A DNA stretch of 64,000 nucleotides from Haloarcula rubra (GCF_019599465.1 NZ_RKLR01000003.1:248001-312000), one strand, 5' to 3'. Positions 17,128-25,544 are shown, counted from the stretch's first letter. Notes: generated by a model not told the origin, from the sequence alone. Numbers and translations are program-made.

Positions 17128-18291
17128 TTAGTCGTCGGCAGCCGCCGGTACGGGCTCTGTCTCGGCCGTCGCCAGTGCGTCGAGGCAGTCCAGCCAGTCG
17201 AGCATGAACTCCCCGCAGTAGTTGAGGAACGCGCCGTTCTCCCAGTCCTCGTAGTCGCCGTCTGCGAGGCGTTCGCCCATCGCCTCGAACACCTCGGCGT
17301 AGGAGTCGGCGTCGTCGCCGACGGCGTCTATCTCCTCGTAGACGTGCTCGTTGAGTTCGAGGCCGTGGACCTCGTTGGTCAGGTCGGAGAACGTCGAGCG
17401 CGGTGCCTTGTTGTGCTCACAGAGCGGGTCGCCGTTGTAAATCTGCTTGCCCAGCACGTCGCAGGCTCGCTTGAGGAACAGGCCCGACCAGATGTCGTCG
17501 AACCGACCGACGTCCCACTCGTTGTCGTCCATCGGCAGCTGGTAGAACGCCGGGACGACCTCCCGCCGGAAGGCGAGGTTCATGGAGCAGACGGTGAGGT
17601 AGTTCCCCTCGGCGGCGACGAAGTCGCCGTCGAAGTCCGCCGCCTCGGTCCGGGTCTGGGCCTGTCCCTGCAGGTCGCCGTCCATCAGGATTCGCACGGC
17701 ATCGAGGTCGGGGACGTTCGTCCACAGGCCCTGCGAGGCCACCACGTCGTCGACGTGGGTGGTCGCCGTCTCGACGGACTCGTCCATCGCCGCGTAGGGG
17801 TAGCCGCGGGGGTAGAGGCCGTGGTCGTCCTCGTTCTGGTAGAGGACGTTCACCCAGTCCTCGTCGGAACTGACGGTCTCTATCTCGCCCTCGAAGGCGA
17901 GGTTCTCCATGTGCGTGCCGAAGAAGTCGACGTCCTCGTGGGGCAGCGTGTCGTCGTCGATGAACACGCCGTACTCGAAGTCGTTGGCCCAGAGGTACAG
18001 CAGGCCGAAGGAGGTCTGTGCGTGACTGGCCGCGGGAATCAGGTGGTCGTACTCCGCGACGTCCTGCTTCTCGAACCACGCCTCGCGTGCCTCCCCGTCG
18101 AAGACGGCCCCGGAGACACCCTCCTCGTCGAGCATCTCGGCCATCGCGTCCGTGTCACAGAAGTCCTCTGTGACGAGGACGACGAACAGGCGGTCTAAAT
18201 CGAACCCGTGGGCGCGGGCGTTCTCGAAGTACTGTCGCATGCACTCGTGGTTCCGTATCGTCGGCACCACGACACAGATGTCTTCGCTCAT
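17128..18291 (-). CDS. RGP/UDP-sugar mutase-like (alpha-1,4-glucan-protein synthase family) protein
   Basis: A 387-residue protein of the reversibly glycosylated polypeptide family, whose plant members interconvert UDP-arabinopyranose and UDP-arabinofuranose. It opens with ICVVVPTIRNHECMRQYFEN and has the metal/nucleotide-binding FIDDDTLP (Asp112-114), SFGLLYLWANDFEYG, and SMNLAFRREVVPAFYQLPMD. It is cytoplasmic with no signal. It probably prepares a nucleotide sugar for the glycosyltransferases in this locus. It has its own perfect iron box, and the binding-protein operon follows 42 bases downstream. Whether it is a mutase or a transferase cannot be decided here. Confidence 0.8.
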   Translation of the reverse strand: MSEDICVVVPTIRNHECMRQYFENARAHGFDLDRLFVVLVTEDFCDTDAMAEMLDEEGVSGAVFDGEAREAWFEKQDVAEYDHLIPAASHAQTSFGLLYLWANDFEYGVFIDDDTLPHEDVDFFGTHMENLAFEGEIETVSSDEDWVNVLYQNEDDHGLYPRGYPYAAMDESVETATTHVDDVVASQGLWTNVPDLDAVRILMDGDLQGQAQTRTEAADFDGDFVAAEGNYLTVCSMNLAFRREVVPAFYQLPMDDNEWDVGRFDDIWSGLFLKRACDVLGKQIYNGDPLCEHNKAPRSTFSDLTNEVHGLELNEHVYEEIDAVGDDADSYAEVFEAMGERLADGDYEDWENGAFLNYCGEFMLDWLDCLDALATAETEPVPAAADD

Positions 18292-18305
18292 CGTACCAGA
18301 CGTTC

Positions 18306-18321
18306 TTTAGGGCGGCCTAAA
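18306..18321 (-). promoter_or_regulatory. Perfect iron box before the RGP-like gene
   Basis: TTTAGG-GCGG-CCTAAA is a perfect palindrome placed 15-30 bases before the ATG at 18291, the same spacing as at 17101-17116. The remaining gap up to 18504 holds an isolated half-site (TTAGG near 18360) and the promoter of the reductase gene. Confidence 0.85.
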
Positions 18322-18504
18322 GAAACTGGCGTTATCGGCCGGTGTCGACTGAGACCCGCTTAGGCCCGATTTACTTCCCACGTGAGTCTGTAACTGGGGC
18401 GTCACGATGGCAACGCCACCCAAGGTGATTATATTCACGCGACGGCGATTAAAGGCGTCTAAGGCGAACTATTATTTGGCTGTGCTTTGGCCTCCTAGTG
18501 AGAG

Positions 18505-18546
18505 ATGAGTGCATCAAGCAACGGGGGTCACGTCGCAGAACCATGA
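18505..18546 (+). CDS. Possible 13-residue leader ORF overlapping the reductase start
   Basis: ATG at 18505 opens MSASSNGGHVAEP and stops at TGA 18544-18546, which overlaps the reductase start codon as ATGA. A TATA-like CTATTATTTGG (about 18469-18479) would place transcription start next to 18505, making this the first AUG. Translational coupling is plausible. It may equally be chance, because no homologue can be checked. Confidence 0.3.
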   Translation: MSASSNGGHVAEP

Positions 18547-19286
18547 ACCTCGACAACCAGACCTGCGTGGTCACAGGGTCGTCACGCGGCATCGGACGCG
18601 GCATCGCGAAGGACCTCGGTCGACAGGGAGCGAACGTCGTGGTCAACTACCGCTCTTCCGAGGCCGAAGCACGGGCCGTCGTCGAGAGCATCCGTGAGGA
18701 GGGTGGCGAGGCCATCGCCGCACAGGCCGACGTCGCGAAACCCGACGAGGTGCGGGCCATGCGCGAGAAGGTGGCCGACGAGTTCGGGCCAGCGGACGTC
18801 CTCGTCAACAACGCGGGCATCACCATCGACAAGAAGTTCGAGAACATGACCCGCGAGGACTGGGACACGGTCATCGAAGTCAACCTCGGCGGTGTGTTCA
18901 ACTGCACCGACGCGTTCTACGACGACATCAAGGGGGCCGAACACGGCCGTCTCATCAACATCTCCAGCGTCGTCGGTCAGCAGGGGAACATCGGGCAGGC
19001 CAACTACGCGACGACGAAGTCGGGCCTGTTCGGCTTCACGCGGACGCTCGCACTCGAACTCGCACACACGGGGTCGACGGCCAACTGCGTCGCCCCGGGG
19101 TTCGTCAAGACGGACATGCTGGAGGAAGTCCCGGAGCGTGTACAGGAGAAGATTCTCCGCGAGATTCCGCTGGACCGCTTCGCCACCGTCGAAGACATCG
19201 CGGGCATCGTGCGGTTCGTCGCCAGCGAGGAGTCCAGTTACATGACCGGACAGGTACTCGGCGTCAACGGCGGGATGGAGTGGTAA
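18543..19286 (+). CDS. SDR-family 3-ketoacyl (acetoacetyl)-CoA reductase, FabG/PhaB-like
   Basis: A 247-residue short-chain dehydrogenase that would reduce 3-ketoacyl thioesters with NAD(P)H. The cofactor motif TGSSRGIG is at 11-18, NNAG at 89-92, and the catalytic Ser142, Tyr155 and Lys159 are all present. Start MNLDNQTCVV was preferred over an in-frame ATG 45 bases upstream because it gives a normal family N-terminus. It lies directly before carboxylase subunits; a role in PHA or acyl-CoA turnover fits. Haloarchaea lack ordinary fatty-acid synthesis, so CoA rather than ACP substrates are likely. Confidence 0.88.
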   Translation: MNLDNQTCVVTGSSRGIGRGIAKDLGRQGANVVVNYRSSEAEARAVVESIREEGGEAIAAQADVAKPDEVRAMREKVADEFGPADVLVNNAGITIDKKFENMTREDWDTVIEVNLGGVFNCTDAFYDDIKGAEHGRLINISSVVGQQGNIGQANYATTKSGLFGFTRTLALELAHTGSTANCVAPGFVKTDMLEEVPERVQEKILREIPLDRFATVEDIAGIVRFVASEESSYMTGQVLGVNGGMEW

Positions 19287-19287
19287 T

Positions 19288-20868
19288 ATGAGTCAACAGG
19301 AAGAACCAGACGAGGACGAGACGGCGTCCGACCCGGTCGAGGAACTGCGCGAGAAACGGCGGCAGGCCGAACTCGGCGGCGGCGAGGCGCGCATCGAGGC
19401 CCAACACGAGAAGGGCAAGATGACCGCTCGCGAGCGCATCGACTTCCTCGTCGACGACGGGTCGTTCAACGAAGTCGACCCGTTCGTCGAGCACCGCTCG
19501 ACCAACTTCGGGATGGAGGAGAAGCGCTACGCCGGCGACGCCGTCGTCACGGGGTACGGCGAAGTCGACGGCCGGAAGGTGTTCCTCTTCGCGCACGACT
19601 TCACCGTCCTCGGGGGCTCTGTCGGTGAAGTCGTCGCCGACAAGATCTGCAAGGTGATGGACAAAGCCATCGAGAACGGCGTCCCCGTCATCGGCCTGAA
19701 CGACTCCGGTGGCGCACGGATTCAGGAAGGCGTCGACTCGCTGGTCGGCTTCGCGAAGATCTTCGAGCGCAACACGAAGGCGAGCGGTCTCATCCCGCAG
19801 ATTTCGGCCATCATGGGACCGTGTGCCGGCGGCGCGACGTACTCGCCGGCGTTGACGGACTTCACGTTCATGGTGCAGGACACCAGCCACATGTTCATCA
19901 CCGGGCCGGACGTCATCGAGACGGTCACCGGCGAACAGGTGTCGAAGGAGGAACTCGGCGGTGCCAGTTCCCACTCCACGAAGTCCGGGGTCGCCCACTT
20001 CTCGTACCCCTCCGAAGAGGAGGTACTGGAGAACATCCGCCGCCTCCTCTCGTACCTCCCGCAGAACAACATGGAGGACCCGCCGCGGGTCAAACCGTGG
20101 GACGAACCGGACCGCGAGGTGCCGGAGGTCACCGACATCGTCCCGTCGGCCCCGCGCAAGCCGTACGACATGTCGAAAGTCGTCGGGCGCATCGTCGACG
20201 AGGAGTCGTTCTTCGAGGTCCACGGCAACTGGGCGCGCAACGTCATCACCGGCTTCGCGCGGATGGACGGCCAGTCGGTCGGCGTCGTCGCGAACCAACC
20301 GCGAGTGAGCGCCGGGACGCTCGACATCGACGCCGCCGAGAAGGGCGCGCGCTTCGTCCGGTTCTGTGACTCGTTCAACATCCCCATCCTCACCTTCGTG
20401 GACGTCCCCGGGTTCATGCCCGGCACCGACCAGGAGCACAACGGCATCATCCGCCGCGGTGCGAAACTCATCTACGCCTACGCCGAGGCGACGGTGCCGC
20501 TGCTCTCGGTGGTCGTCCGGAAGGCCTACGGTGGCGCCTACATCGTCATGTCCTCGAAGTTCCTCGGGAGCGACGTCAACTACGCGTGGCCGGGGTCGGA
20601 GATGGCCGTCCTCGGGCCGCGCGGGGCCGTCAACATCCTCTACCGCAAGGAGATAGCCAACGCGGACGACCCCGACGCCAAGCGACAGGAACTGATGGAC
20701 GACTTCCGCGAGGAGTTCGCCCACCCCTACGGCCCGGCCAAGCGCGGCTACCTGGACGACGTCATCGAACCGAAGGACACGCGTAAGCGCCTCATCGACG
20801 ACTTGGACCTCCTCCAGCGCAAACGCGAGGACACGCCACCAAAAGACCACGGTAACATCCCACTCTGA
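19288..20868 (+). CDS. pccB: Acyl-CoA (propionyl-CoA) carboxylase carboxyltransferase subunit
   Basis: A 526-residue biotin-dependent carboxyltransferase that moves CO2 from carboxybiotin to propionyl- or acetyl-CoA. Both crotonase-like halves are present: [20 protein letters not shown] and [18 protein letters not shown] in the N-half, [20 protein letters not shown] and [14 protein letters not shown] in the C-half. Length is normal. It starts one base after the reductase stop and overlaps the next small subunit by one base, so an operon is clear. The biotin carboxylase/BCCP subunit is not in the window; biotin genes are (33.9-39.4 kb). Confidence 0.93.
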   Translation: MSQQEEPDEDETASDPVEELREKRRQAELGGGEARIEAQHEKGKMTARERIDFLVDDGSFNEVDPFVEHRSTNFGMEEKRYAGDAVVTGYGEVDGRKVFLFAHDFTVLGGSVGEVVADKICKVMDKAIENGVPVIGLNDSGGARIQEGVDSLVGFAKIFERNTKASGLIPQISAIMGPCAGGATYSPALTDFTFMVQDTSHMFITGPDVIETVTGEQVSKEELGGASSHSTKSGVAHFSYPSEEEVLENIRRLLSYLPQNNMEDPPRVKPWDEPDREVPEVTDIVPSAPRKPYDMSKVVGRIVDEESFFEVHGNWARNVITGFARMDGQSVGVVANQPRVSAGTLDIDAAEKGARFVRFCDSFNIPILTFVDVPGFMPGTDQEHNGIIRRGAKLIYAYAEATVPLLSVVVRKAYGGAYIVMSSKFLGSDVNYAWPGSEMAVLGPRGAVNILYRKEIANADDPDAKRQELMDDFREEFAHPYGPAKRGYLDDVIEPKDTRKRLIDDLDLLQRKREDTPPKDHGNIPL

Positions 20869-21197
20869 TGTCGTCCCTCGAATCGTCCGAAGCTACTGAA
20901 CCGTCCGCCGACGAGGACCCCGAGACGGTGGCGGTCACCGTCGAAGAGGGTGAACTGACCGTCTCGATACCCGACGACGCGACGGCCTCGGAGGCGGCGG
21001 CCGTCACCGCCGCCGTCGGCGCGCACATCACGGACCGACAGCGTGCGGCCGCCGCGGCCGCCGCAAGCGAGCAGCCAACCGAGTACGTCGACGCGTGGAA
21101 ACTGGCCGGTCGGCTGGAGCGGTTCGGAAGACGGCGTCGCCCGGCGGACGTCGAACGGGGCGACGAGTGGAGCGCGGCGGCGCGGGCACGCTACTGA
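20868..21197 (+). CDS. pccX: Small third subunit of haloarchaeal propionyl-CoA carboxylase
   Basis: A 109-residue protein overlapping the carboxyltransferase stop by one base. Its core, [20 protein letters not shown]-like followed by [16 protein letters not shown] and a final WSAAARAR, resembles actinobacterial carboxylase epsilon subunits and the PccX subunit of Haloferax mediterranei, which is needed for activity there. It has no catalytic residues and probably holds the complex together. The acidic N-terminus (about 25 residues) looks disordered. Confidence 0.75.
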   Translation: MSSLESSEATEPSADEDPETVAVTVEEGELTVSIPDDATASEAAAVTAAVGAHITDRQRAAAAAAASEQPTEYVDAWKLAGRLERFGRRRRPADVERGDEWSAAARARY

Positions 21198-21377
21198 TTA
21201 CGCGAACTGTTCTAGGACTTCGAGGTCGCGAGCGGTCTTCATGAACTCCGCGAGGCGCCGTTCTTGGCCGCAGTCTTTGCACGAGAACGTCGAGTCGGGG
21301 GCCGAGAGGTCGGCGACGTTTGCTTCCCAGTTCGCCTCACACTCGGGGCACTGCAGTTGGATCCAGGCCTCCTGCAT
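21198..21377 (-). CDS. Small zinc-ribbon-like protein of unknown function
   Basis: A 59-residue protein beginning MQEAWIQLQCPECEANWEA. Two CxxC pairs (CPEC and CKDC) make a probable zinc ribbon, followed by a conserved-looking helix FMKTARDLEVLEQF. An in-frame ATG 48 bases upstream exists, but the shorter form matches the usual size and start of this haloarchaeal family. Its stop abuts the stop of the carboxylase small subunit. It could be a nucleic-acid or protein-binding accessory; nothing specific can be said. Confidence 0.7.
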   Translation of the reverse strand: MQEAWIQLQCPECEANWEANVADLSAPDSTFSCKDCGQERRLAEFMKTARDLEVLEQFA

Positions 21378-21451
21378 AGAGGAGTCTGGACAGGGCGACG
21401 TGATATACTTTGTGCGGATTGCCACCGCCCGACAACGTACCCGGTCGATGA

Positions 21452-21467
21452 TTTAGGCCCTCCTAAA
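21452..21467 (+). promoter_or_regulatory. Perfect iron box 1 of the siderophore ABC operon
   Basis: TTTAGG-CCCT-CCTAAA is a perfect palindrome lying just upstream of the TATA-like CTTTATC (21477-21483). It is the first of a pair spaced exactly 35 bases apart. Confidence 0.85.
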
Positions 21468-21486
21468 GATAGGAACCTTTATCACA

Positions 21487-21502
21487 ATTAGGCTGGCCTA
21501 AA
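21487..21502 (+). promoter_or_regulatory. Iron box 2 of the siderophore ABC operon
   Basis: ATTAGG-CTGG-CCTAAA matches the box at 11 of 12 core bases. It lies between the TATA region and the ATG at 21510, covering the expected start of transcription. With box 1 it brackets the core promoter. Confidence 0.82.
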
Positions 21503-21509
21503 CCAATAT

Positions 21510-22676
21510 ATGGACCGTCGTGACTTCGTGAAGACGGGCGGTATCGCACTCACAGGACTCCTCGCTGGCTGTTCCTCTGGCGGCAGCGAGTCGAACGAAT
21601 CGACCACGGAGAGCGGAACGACCGAGTCGTCGACGGAGACGACGACCGAGAGCAGTTCCTACTCGGTCTCGATGGAACCGATGGGCGAGGTGACGTTCGA
21701 GTCCGTCCCGGAGAAGTGGATCGCCTACGACGGCGCCTACGCCGACATGGCCGTCGCGCTCGGACAGGCCGACGGCATCACGGGCATCGGGTACGCCGCC
21801 CGATACTACACCTACGTCTACGACGAACTCGACGGCGTCAGCGTCTCACGGTCGACGCTGAAAGAGAACGAGCTGCTGGGCGACACCATCCCGAAAGAGC
21901 CGTTCTACGCGCTCGACAACGACGTCCATCTGATGGACCCGAACATGCTCGTCAACTGGTTCGGCTGGTCCGAGAGCGACGTCGAGGAGATTCGCGAGAA
22001 CGTCGCGCCGTTCTTCGGGAACCTCAACTTCCGCCGCGAGGACGAGTGGCACGACTACCGGTACTACACGATGTACGAGGCCTTCGAGAAACTGGCCCAC
22101 CTGTTCCAGGAGACCGAGCGCTACGAGCAGTTCTCGTCGTTCCACGACGAGTTCATCACGGAGGTCCAGACACAGCTCCCGTCGGCCGGCGAGCGACCGA
22201 ACGTCCTGCTGACGTACGCGGGTGCGAACGAACCCGAGCAGTTCTCGCCCTACCGCATCACCGACAAGGGGACCAGCAAGAAGCAGTGGCACGACCTCGG
22301 CGTCGGCGACGCGCTCGCCGGGACCGGTATCGACGGGCTGAGCACCTCGGACCGCGGCAAAATCGACTACGAGGCGATGCTGGAAATCGACCCCGACGTG
22401 CTGATGGTCAGAGGGCACGAGCGCAAGTCCGCGGAGGAGTTCCGCGACACCGTGCTGGCCCACATGAAAGACCACGACGTGGCGAGCGAACTCACCTGCG
22501 TCCAGAACGGTCGCGTCTACCGCGGTGGGTTCATCCATCAGGGACCGATACAGAACCTCTTCCTCACCGAACGCGCCGCCCAGCAACTGTTCCCCGATAC
22601 GTTCGGCGAGGTGACGAGCGACGAGACGCTGTTCGACCGCGGTCGCGTGTCCGATATCGTAAACGGGAACTTCTGA
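21510..22676 (+). CDS. Iron-siderophore ABC transporter substrate-binding lipoprotein
   Basis: A 388-residue FepB/BtuF-like binding protein. Tat signal MDRRDFVKTGG (Arg3-Arg4) ends at lipobox LAGC with Cys21, and a long Ser/Thr/Glu linker runs to about residue 50. The mature part has VTFESVPEKWIAYDGAYADM, IDYEAMLEIDPDVLMVRGHE and a C-terminal VYRGGFIHQGP, as in the periplasmic binding class for siderophores, haem or cobalamin. First gene of a four-gene operon. Two iron boxes in the promoter make an iron chelate the most likely cargo. Confidence 0.9.
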   Translation: MDRRDFVKTGGIALTGLLAGCSSGGSESNESTTESGTTESSTETTTESSSYSVSMEPMGEVTFESVPEKWIAYDGAYADMAVALGQADGITGIGYAARYYTYVYDELDGVSVSRSTLKENELLGDTIPKEPFYALDNDVHLMDPNMLVNWFGWSESDVEEIRENVAPFFGNLNFRREDEWHDYRYYTMYEAFEKLAHLFQETERYEQFSSFHDEFITEVQTQLPSAGERPNVLLTYAGANEPEQFSPYRITDKGTSKKQWHDLGVGDALAGTGIDGLSTSDRGKIDYEAMLEIDPDVLMVRGHERKSAEEFRDTVLAHMKDHDVASELTCVQNGRVYRGGFIHQGPIQNLFLTERAAQQLFPDTFGEVTSDETLFDRGRVSDIVNGNF

Positions 22677-22695
22677 AACCGAGACTCACTACCAG

Positions 22696-23826
22696 ATGAC
22701 CCACGAGTCCCACGGCGACGGCGGGGCCGGCCGCGACAGCCTGAGCGGCGTCGCAGACGGCTGGCGCACCCTGCTCGACCGCCAACTCGGACTCCTCGCT
22801 CTCGGGAGTGCCGTCGTGTTCGTCGTCGCGTCGTTCCTCCAGCTACGGTACGGGTCGTACCCGATGACGCCGGCGGAGGTGTTCGCCGGGCTGACCGACC
22901 CCGCTATCGTCACGGACCCGCGGGTGCTGGCCGGCCTCTTGCTCGGTGGCGAGTTCCCGGACGTCGCCAACACGACGCTCATCATCTGGAAGATACGGCT
23001 CCCGCGCGTCCTCGTGGGCGTCATGGTCGGTGCCAACCTCGCCGTGGCCGGTGCCATCTTTCAGGCGGTCACCCGGAACGAACTCGCCAGCCCGTACGTG
23101 CTCGGCGTCTCGGCCGGGGCGGGGCTGGCGGTCCTCGTCGTCCTCATACTCGTGCCGGTCCTCTCGTCGTACCTCCCGTTCGTCGCCGCGGCCGGCGGCA
23201 CGGCGGCGTTCCTGCTCGTCTACGCCATCGCGTGGCAGAACGGGACGAGTCCGGTCCGGCTCATCCTCGCCGGCATCGTCGTCGCGACCATCGGCCAGTC
23301 GCTCCAGACCGGCCTGTTCTTCTTCGCGGGCAACACCGGCGTCGTCCAGACCGCGCTGTCGTGGCTGACGGGGTCGCTGACGGGGACGAGTTGGAGCGAG
23401 GTGCGACTCGCGCTCCCGTGGACGGTCCTCGCGCTCGCGCTCGCACTGGCGGGGTCGCGGCAACTGAACGTCCTCCTGCTCGGCGAACAGGCCGCGAGTT
23501 CGCTCGGGATGCGCGTCGAACGGGTCCGGTTCGGACTCTCGGCGCTGGCCATCGCCGCGACGGCCATCTCCGTCGCCGTGGCCGGCCTCGTCGGCTTCGT
23601 CGGCCTCGTCGTCCCCCACCTCGTGCGTAACATCGTCGGCACCGATTACCGCCGACTCGTCGTCGGATGTGTCTTCGCCGGGCCGGCGCTGGTGACCGCC
23701 GCCGACGTGGGTGCGCGCCTCGCGCTCTCGCCCATCCAGCTTCCGGTCGGTATCGTGACCGGGTTGCTCGGTGGGCCGTACTTCCTCTACCTGATGCGTA
23801 AACAACGACAACTCGGTGAGCTCTGA
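22696..23826 (+). CDS. Iron-siderophore ABC transporter permease, FecCD family
   Basis: A 376-residue membrane protein with about ten hydrophobic segments. Typical FecCD/BtuC features are IWKIRLPRVLVGVMVGANLA, SPYVLGVSAGAGLA, the ATPase-contact region SSLGMRVERVRF, and VAGLVGFVGLVVPHLVRNIV. It starts 19 bases after the binding protein and overlaps the ATPase by one base. The N-terminal 35 residues are a polar extension. A homodimer with the ATPase is expected. Confidence 0.93.
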   Translation: MTHESHGDGGAGRDSLSGVADGWRTLLDRQLGLLALGSAVVFVVASFLQLRYGSYPMTPAEVFAGLTDPAIVTDPRVLAGLLLGGEFPDVANTTLIIWKIRLPRVLVGVMVGANLAVAGAIFQAVTRNELASPYVLGVSAGAGLAVLVVLILVPVLSSYLPFVAAAGGTAAFLLVYAIAWQNGTSPVRLILAGIVVATIGQSLQTGLFFFAGNTGVVQTALSWLTGSLTGTSWSEVRLALPWTVLALALALAGSRQLNVLLLGEQAASSLGMRVERVRFGLSALAIAATAISVAVAGLVGFVGLVVPHLVRNIVGTDYRRLVVGCVFAGPALVTAADVGARLALSPIQLPVGIVTGLLGGPYFLYLMRKQRQLGEL

Positions 23827-24659
23827 TGCAGACGCCCGACACGAACGACGCGACGACGGACTCGGACGAACAGCCAGCCGAGAGCGCCGTGGTCGGGTCC
23901 GACCTCGAAATCGGCTACGCGAGTACCGACGAACCGGTCGTCACCGTGGACCGCATCGACGTGCCACGGGGCGAGATAACGGCACTGGTCGGGCCCAACG
24001 GCAGCGGGAAGAGCACGCTGTTGAAGACGCTCGCCCGGCAACTGGGCCCCGACGAGGGAGAGGTGTTGCTGGAGGGCGAGGACATCCAATCCTACGACCA
24101 GAAGGCGCTGGCCCGCGAACTGGGCCACCTCTCACAGGAGAACGACGCGCCCGAGACGGTCACGGTGGAGAACCTCGTCGCCCACGGTCGCTACCCGTAC
24201 CGGGGGTTCTTCGAGTCCCTGGGGGCGTCCGACGCCGAGGCTATCGACCGTGCCATCGACCTCGCGGGCGTCGAGGACCTCCGGGGAGAGCCGGTCGGAA
24301 ACCTCTCCGGCGGGCAGAAGCAGTTGGTGTTCATCGCGATGGTGCTGGCCCAGGACACCGACGTCCTCCTGCTCGACGAACCGACGACGTTCCTCGACTT
24401 GCACCACCAGCTGCGGGTCATGGAGACGGTGACGCGGCTCAACGAGGAACGAGACGTGACCGTCGTCGTCGTCCTGCACGACATCGCGCAGGCGGCGCGG
24501 TTCGCCGACTACCTCATCGCGCTCGACGACGGGAGCGTGTACGACTGGGGGCCGCCGACCGACGTCGTGACCGAGGGACTTCTCTGTGACGTGTTCGACG
24601 TCGAGGCGGCGGTGCGGTACACGCCCGACCCCGAGATAGTGCCGAAGCGGTCACTGTGA
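23826..24659 (+). CDS. Iron-siderophore ABC transporter ATP-binding protein, FepC-like
   Basis: A 277-residue ATPase with Walker A GPNGSGKST (56-64), Q-loop region LSQENDAPETVTVENLVAHG, signature LSGGQKQLVFIAMVLAQDTD, and Walker B VLLLDEPTTFLDL. The FepC-type VAHGRYPYRGFF segment is present. Its ATG shares a base with the permease stop (TGATG), so the two are coupled. The C-terminus (FDVEAAVRYTPDPEIVPK) is usual for chelate transporters. Confidence 0.93.
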   Translation: MQTPDTNDATTDSDEQPAESAVVGSDLEIGYASTDEPVVTVDRIDVPRGEITALVGPNGSGKSTLLKTLARQLGPDEGEVLLEGEDIQSYDQKALARELGHLSQENDAPETVTVENLVAHGRYPYRGFFESLGASDAEAIDRAIDLAGVEDLRGEPVGNLSGGQKQLVFIAMVLAQDTDVLLLDEPTTFLDLHHQLRVMETVTRLNEERDVTVVVVLHDIAQAARFADYLIALDDGSVYDWGPPTDVVTEGLLCDVFDVEAAVRYTPDPEIVPKRSL

Positions 24660-24660
24660 C

Positions 24661-25482
24661 ATGGTGGGGCGCACGCTCGCGGACATTCGGGCGCGCATCG
24701 AGGAGTTGAGCGTCGCCGTCGGCCCCTATCGCGTCCGCAGCGCTCGGACCGGGGACTCGCCGGTCCCGGTGACCGGCACGCAGTTCCCCGACAGAGAGAC
24801 TGCGGCGGAGGCCGCGAGCGTCGCGACCGCCTACCGCACCGCGCTCCGGCGGTACGACCCGCACGTCGCCGTCCACGGCCTCGTCGTCTCCCAGACGACC
24901 GCGGCGTCGACGGACACGGTCACCGTGTCGCAGTCGCTGCCGGCGTACTGTCACCGGGTCGCCGCCGCGCTGTTCGAGACGCTCTCGACCCGGTACGGGC
25001 GCGTCGAACGCCGAGTCATGGACACGTACCTCGACGCCGCGGAGACGACCGAGGACAGGAGTCGGCTCTGCCTGTCCATGCTCGAGAGTACCGCGACGGC
25101 AATCGACGAGTTGTTGACGCCGGACGAGCAGGCGACCGTCCTCGCTGCCGCCGCCGGCAGGCTCCCCCGGCAGTCGACCGACGACCGGCCGCTTCGGGGG
25201 ACGCTCACCACACTCCGGTCCTGTGACCTCGTCCGGTCGTTCAGCGTCGACCCGACGCCGGCCCACCGAGCGGGCCAGTACCGGGTCACGCTCACGGGCT
25301 ATCGGCCGTCGCTCGACGGCGGGCGCTGTCCGGTCCTGCCCGTCGCCGTGGAACTGCTCCGGCGGACCGGCGTGCCGCCGGCTATCGTCGCCGCCGAACG
25401 GTTCGACGACGGGTGGCGACTCGACGTGTCGACGGTCGGGACGCCAACGAGTACCGGCCTCGCCGTCGCACCCGTCGCGTAG
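24661..25482 (+). CDS. Uncharacterised haloarchaeal protein in the siderophore ABC operon
   Basis: A 273-residue acidic, soluble-looking protein with no signal or membrane segment. It starts one base after the ATPase stop, so it belongs to the operon. The first part (IRARIEELSVAVGPYRVRSA with TGDSPVPVTGTQFPDRETA and AYRTALRRYDPHVAVHGLVV) reads like an adaptor or regulatory domain; a helical region follows, then CPVLPVAVELLRRTG. I recognise it only as a family seen beside haloarchaeal iron transporters, without a known function. Candidate roles are release of iron from the chelate or control of the importer. Confidence 0.65.
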   Translation: MVGRTLADIRARIEELSVAVGPYRVRSARTGDSPVPVTGTQFPDRETAAEAASVATAYRTALRRYDPHVAVHGLVVSQTTAASTDTVTVSQSLPAYCHRVAAALFETLSTRYGRVERRVMDTYLDAAETTEDRSRLCLSMLESTATAIDELLTPDEQATVLAAAAGRLPRQSTDDRPLRGTLTTLRSCDLVRSFSVDPTPAHRAGQYRVTLTGYRPSLDGGRCPVLPVAVELLRRTGVPPAIVAAERFDDGWRLDVSTVGTPTSTGLAVAPVA

Positions 25483-25532
25483 TATCGTCTCAGTCAGTTG
25501 GTGGGACCGTAACGAATACACTACCCCCCCGA

Positions 25533-25544
25533 GTGTGGCCACAC
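25533..25544. promoter_or_regulatory. Perfect 12-base palindrome touching the thiolase start codon
   Basis: GTGTGGCCACAC ends directly before the ATG at 25545. If transcription is leaderless, a protein bound here would block initiation. No cognate regulator is known. Confidence 0.45.

Noticed and set aside
18355-18372. Half iron box (TTAGG) near the reductase promoter
   Set aside because: The opposite half CCTAAA is absent at the required 4-base spacing, so it cannot be counted as a regulatory site.
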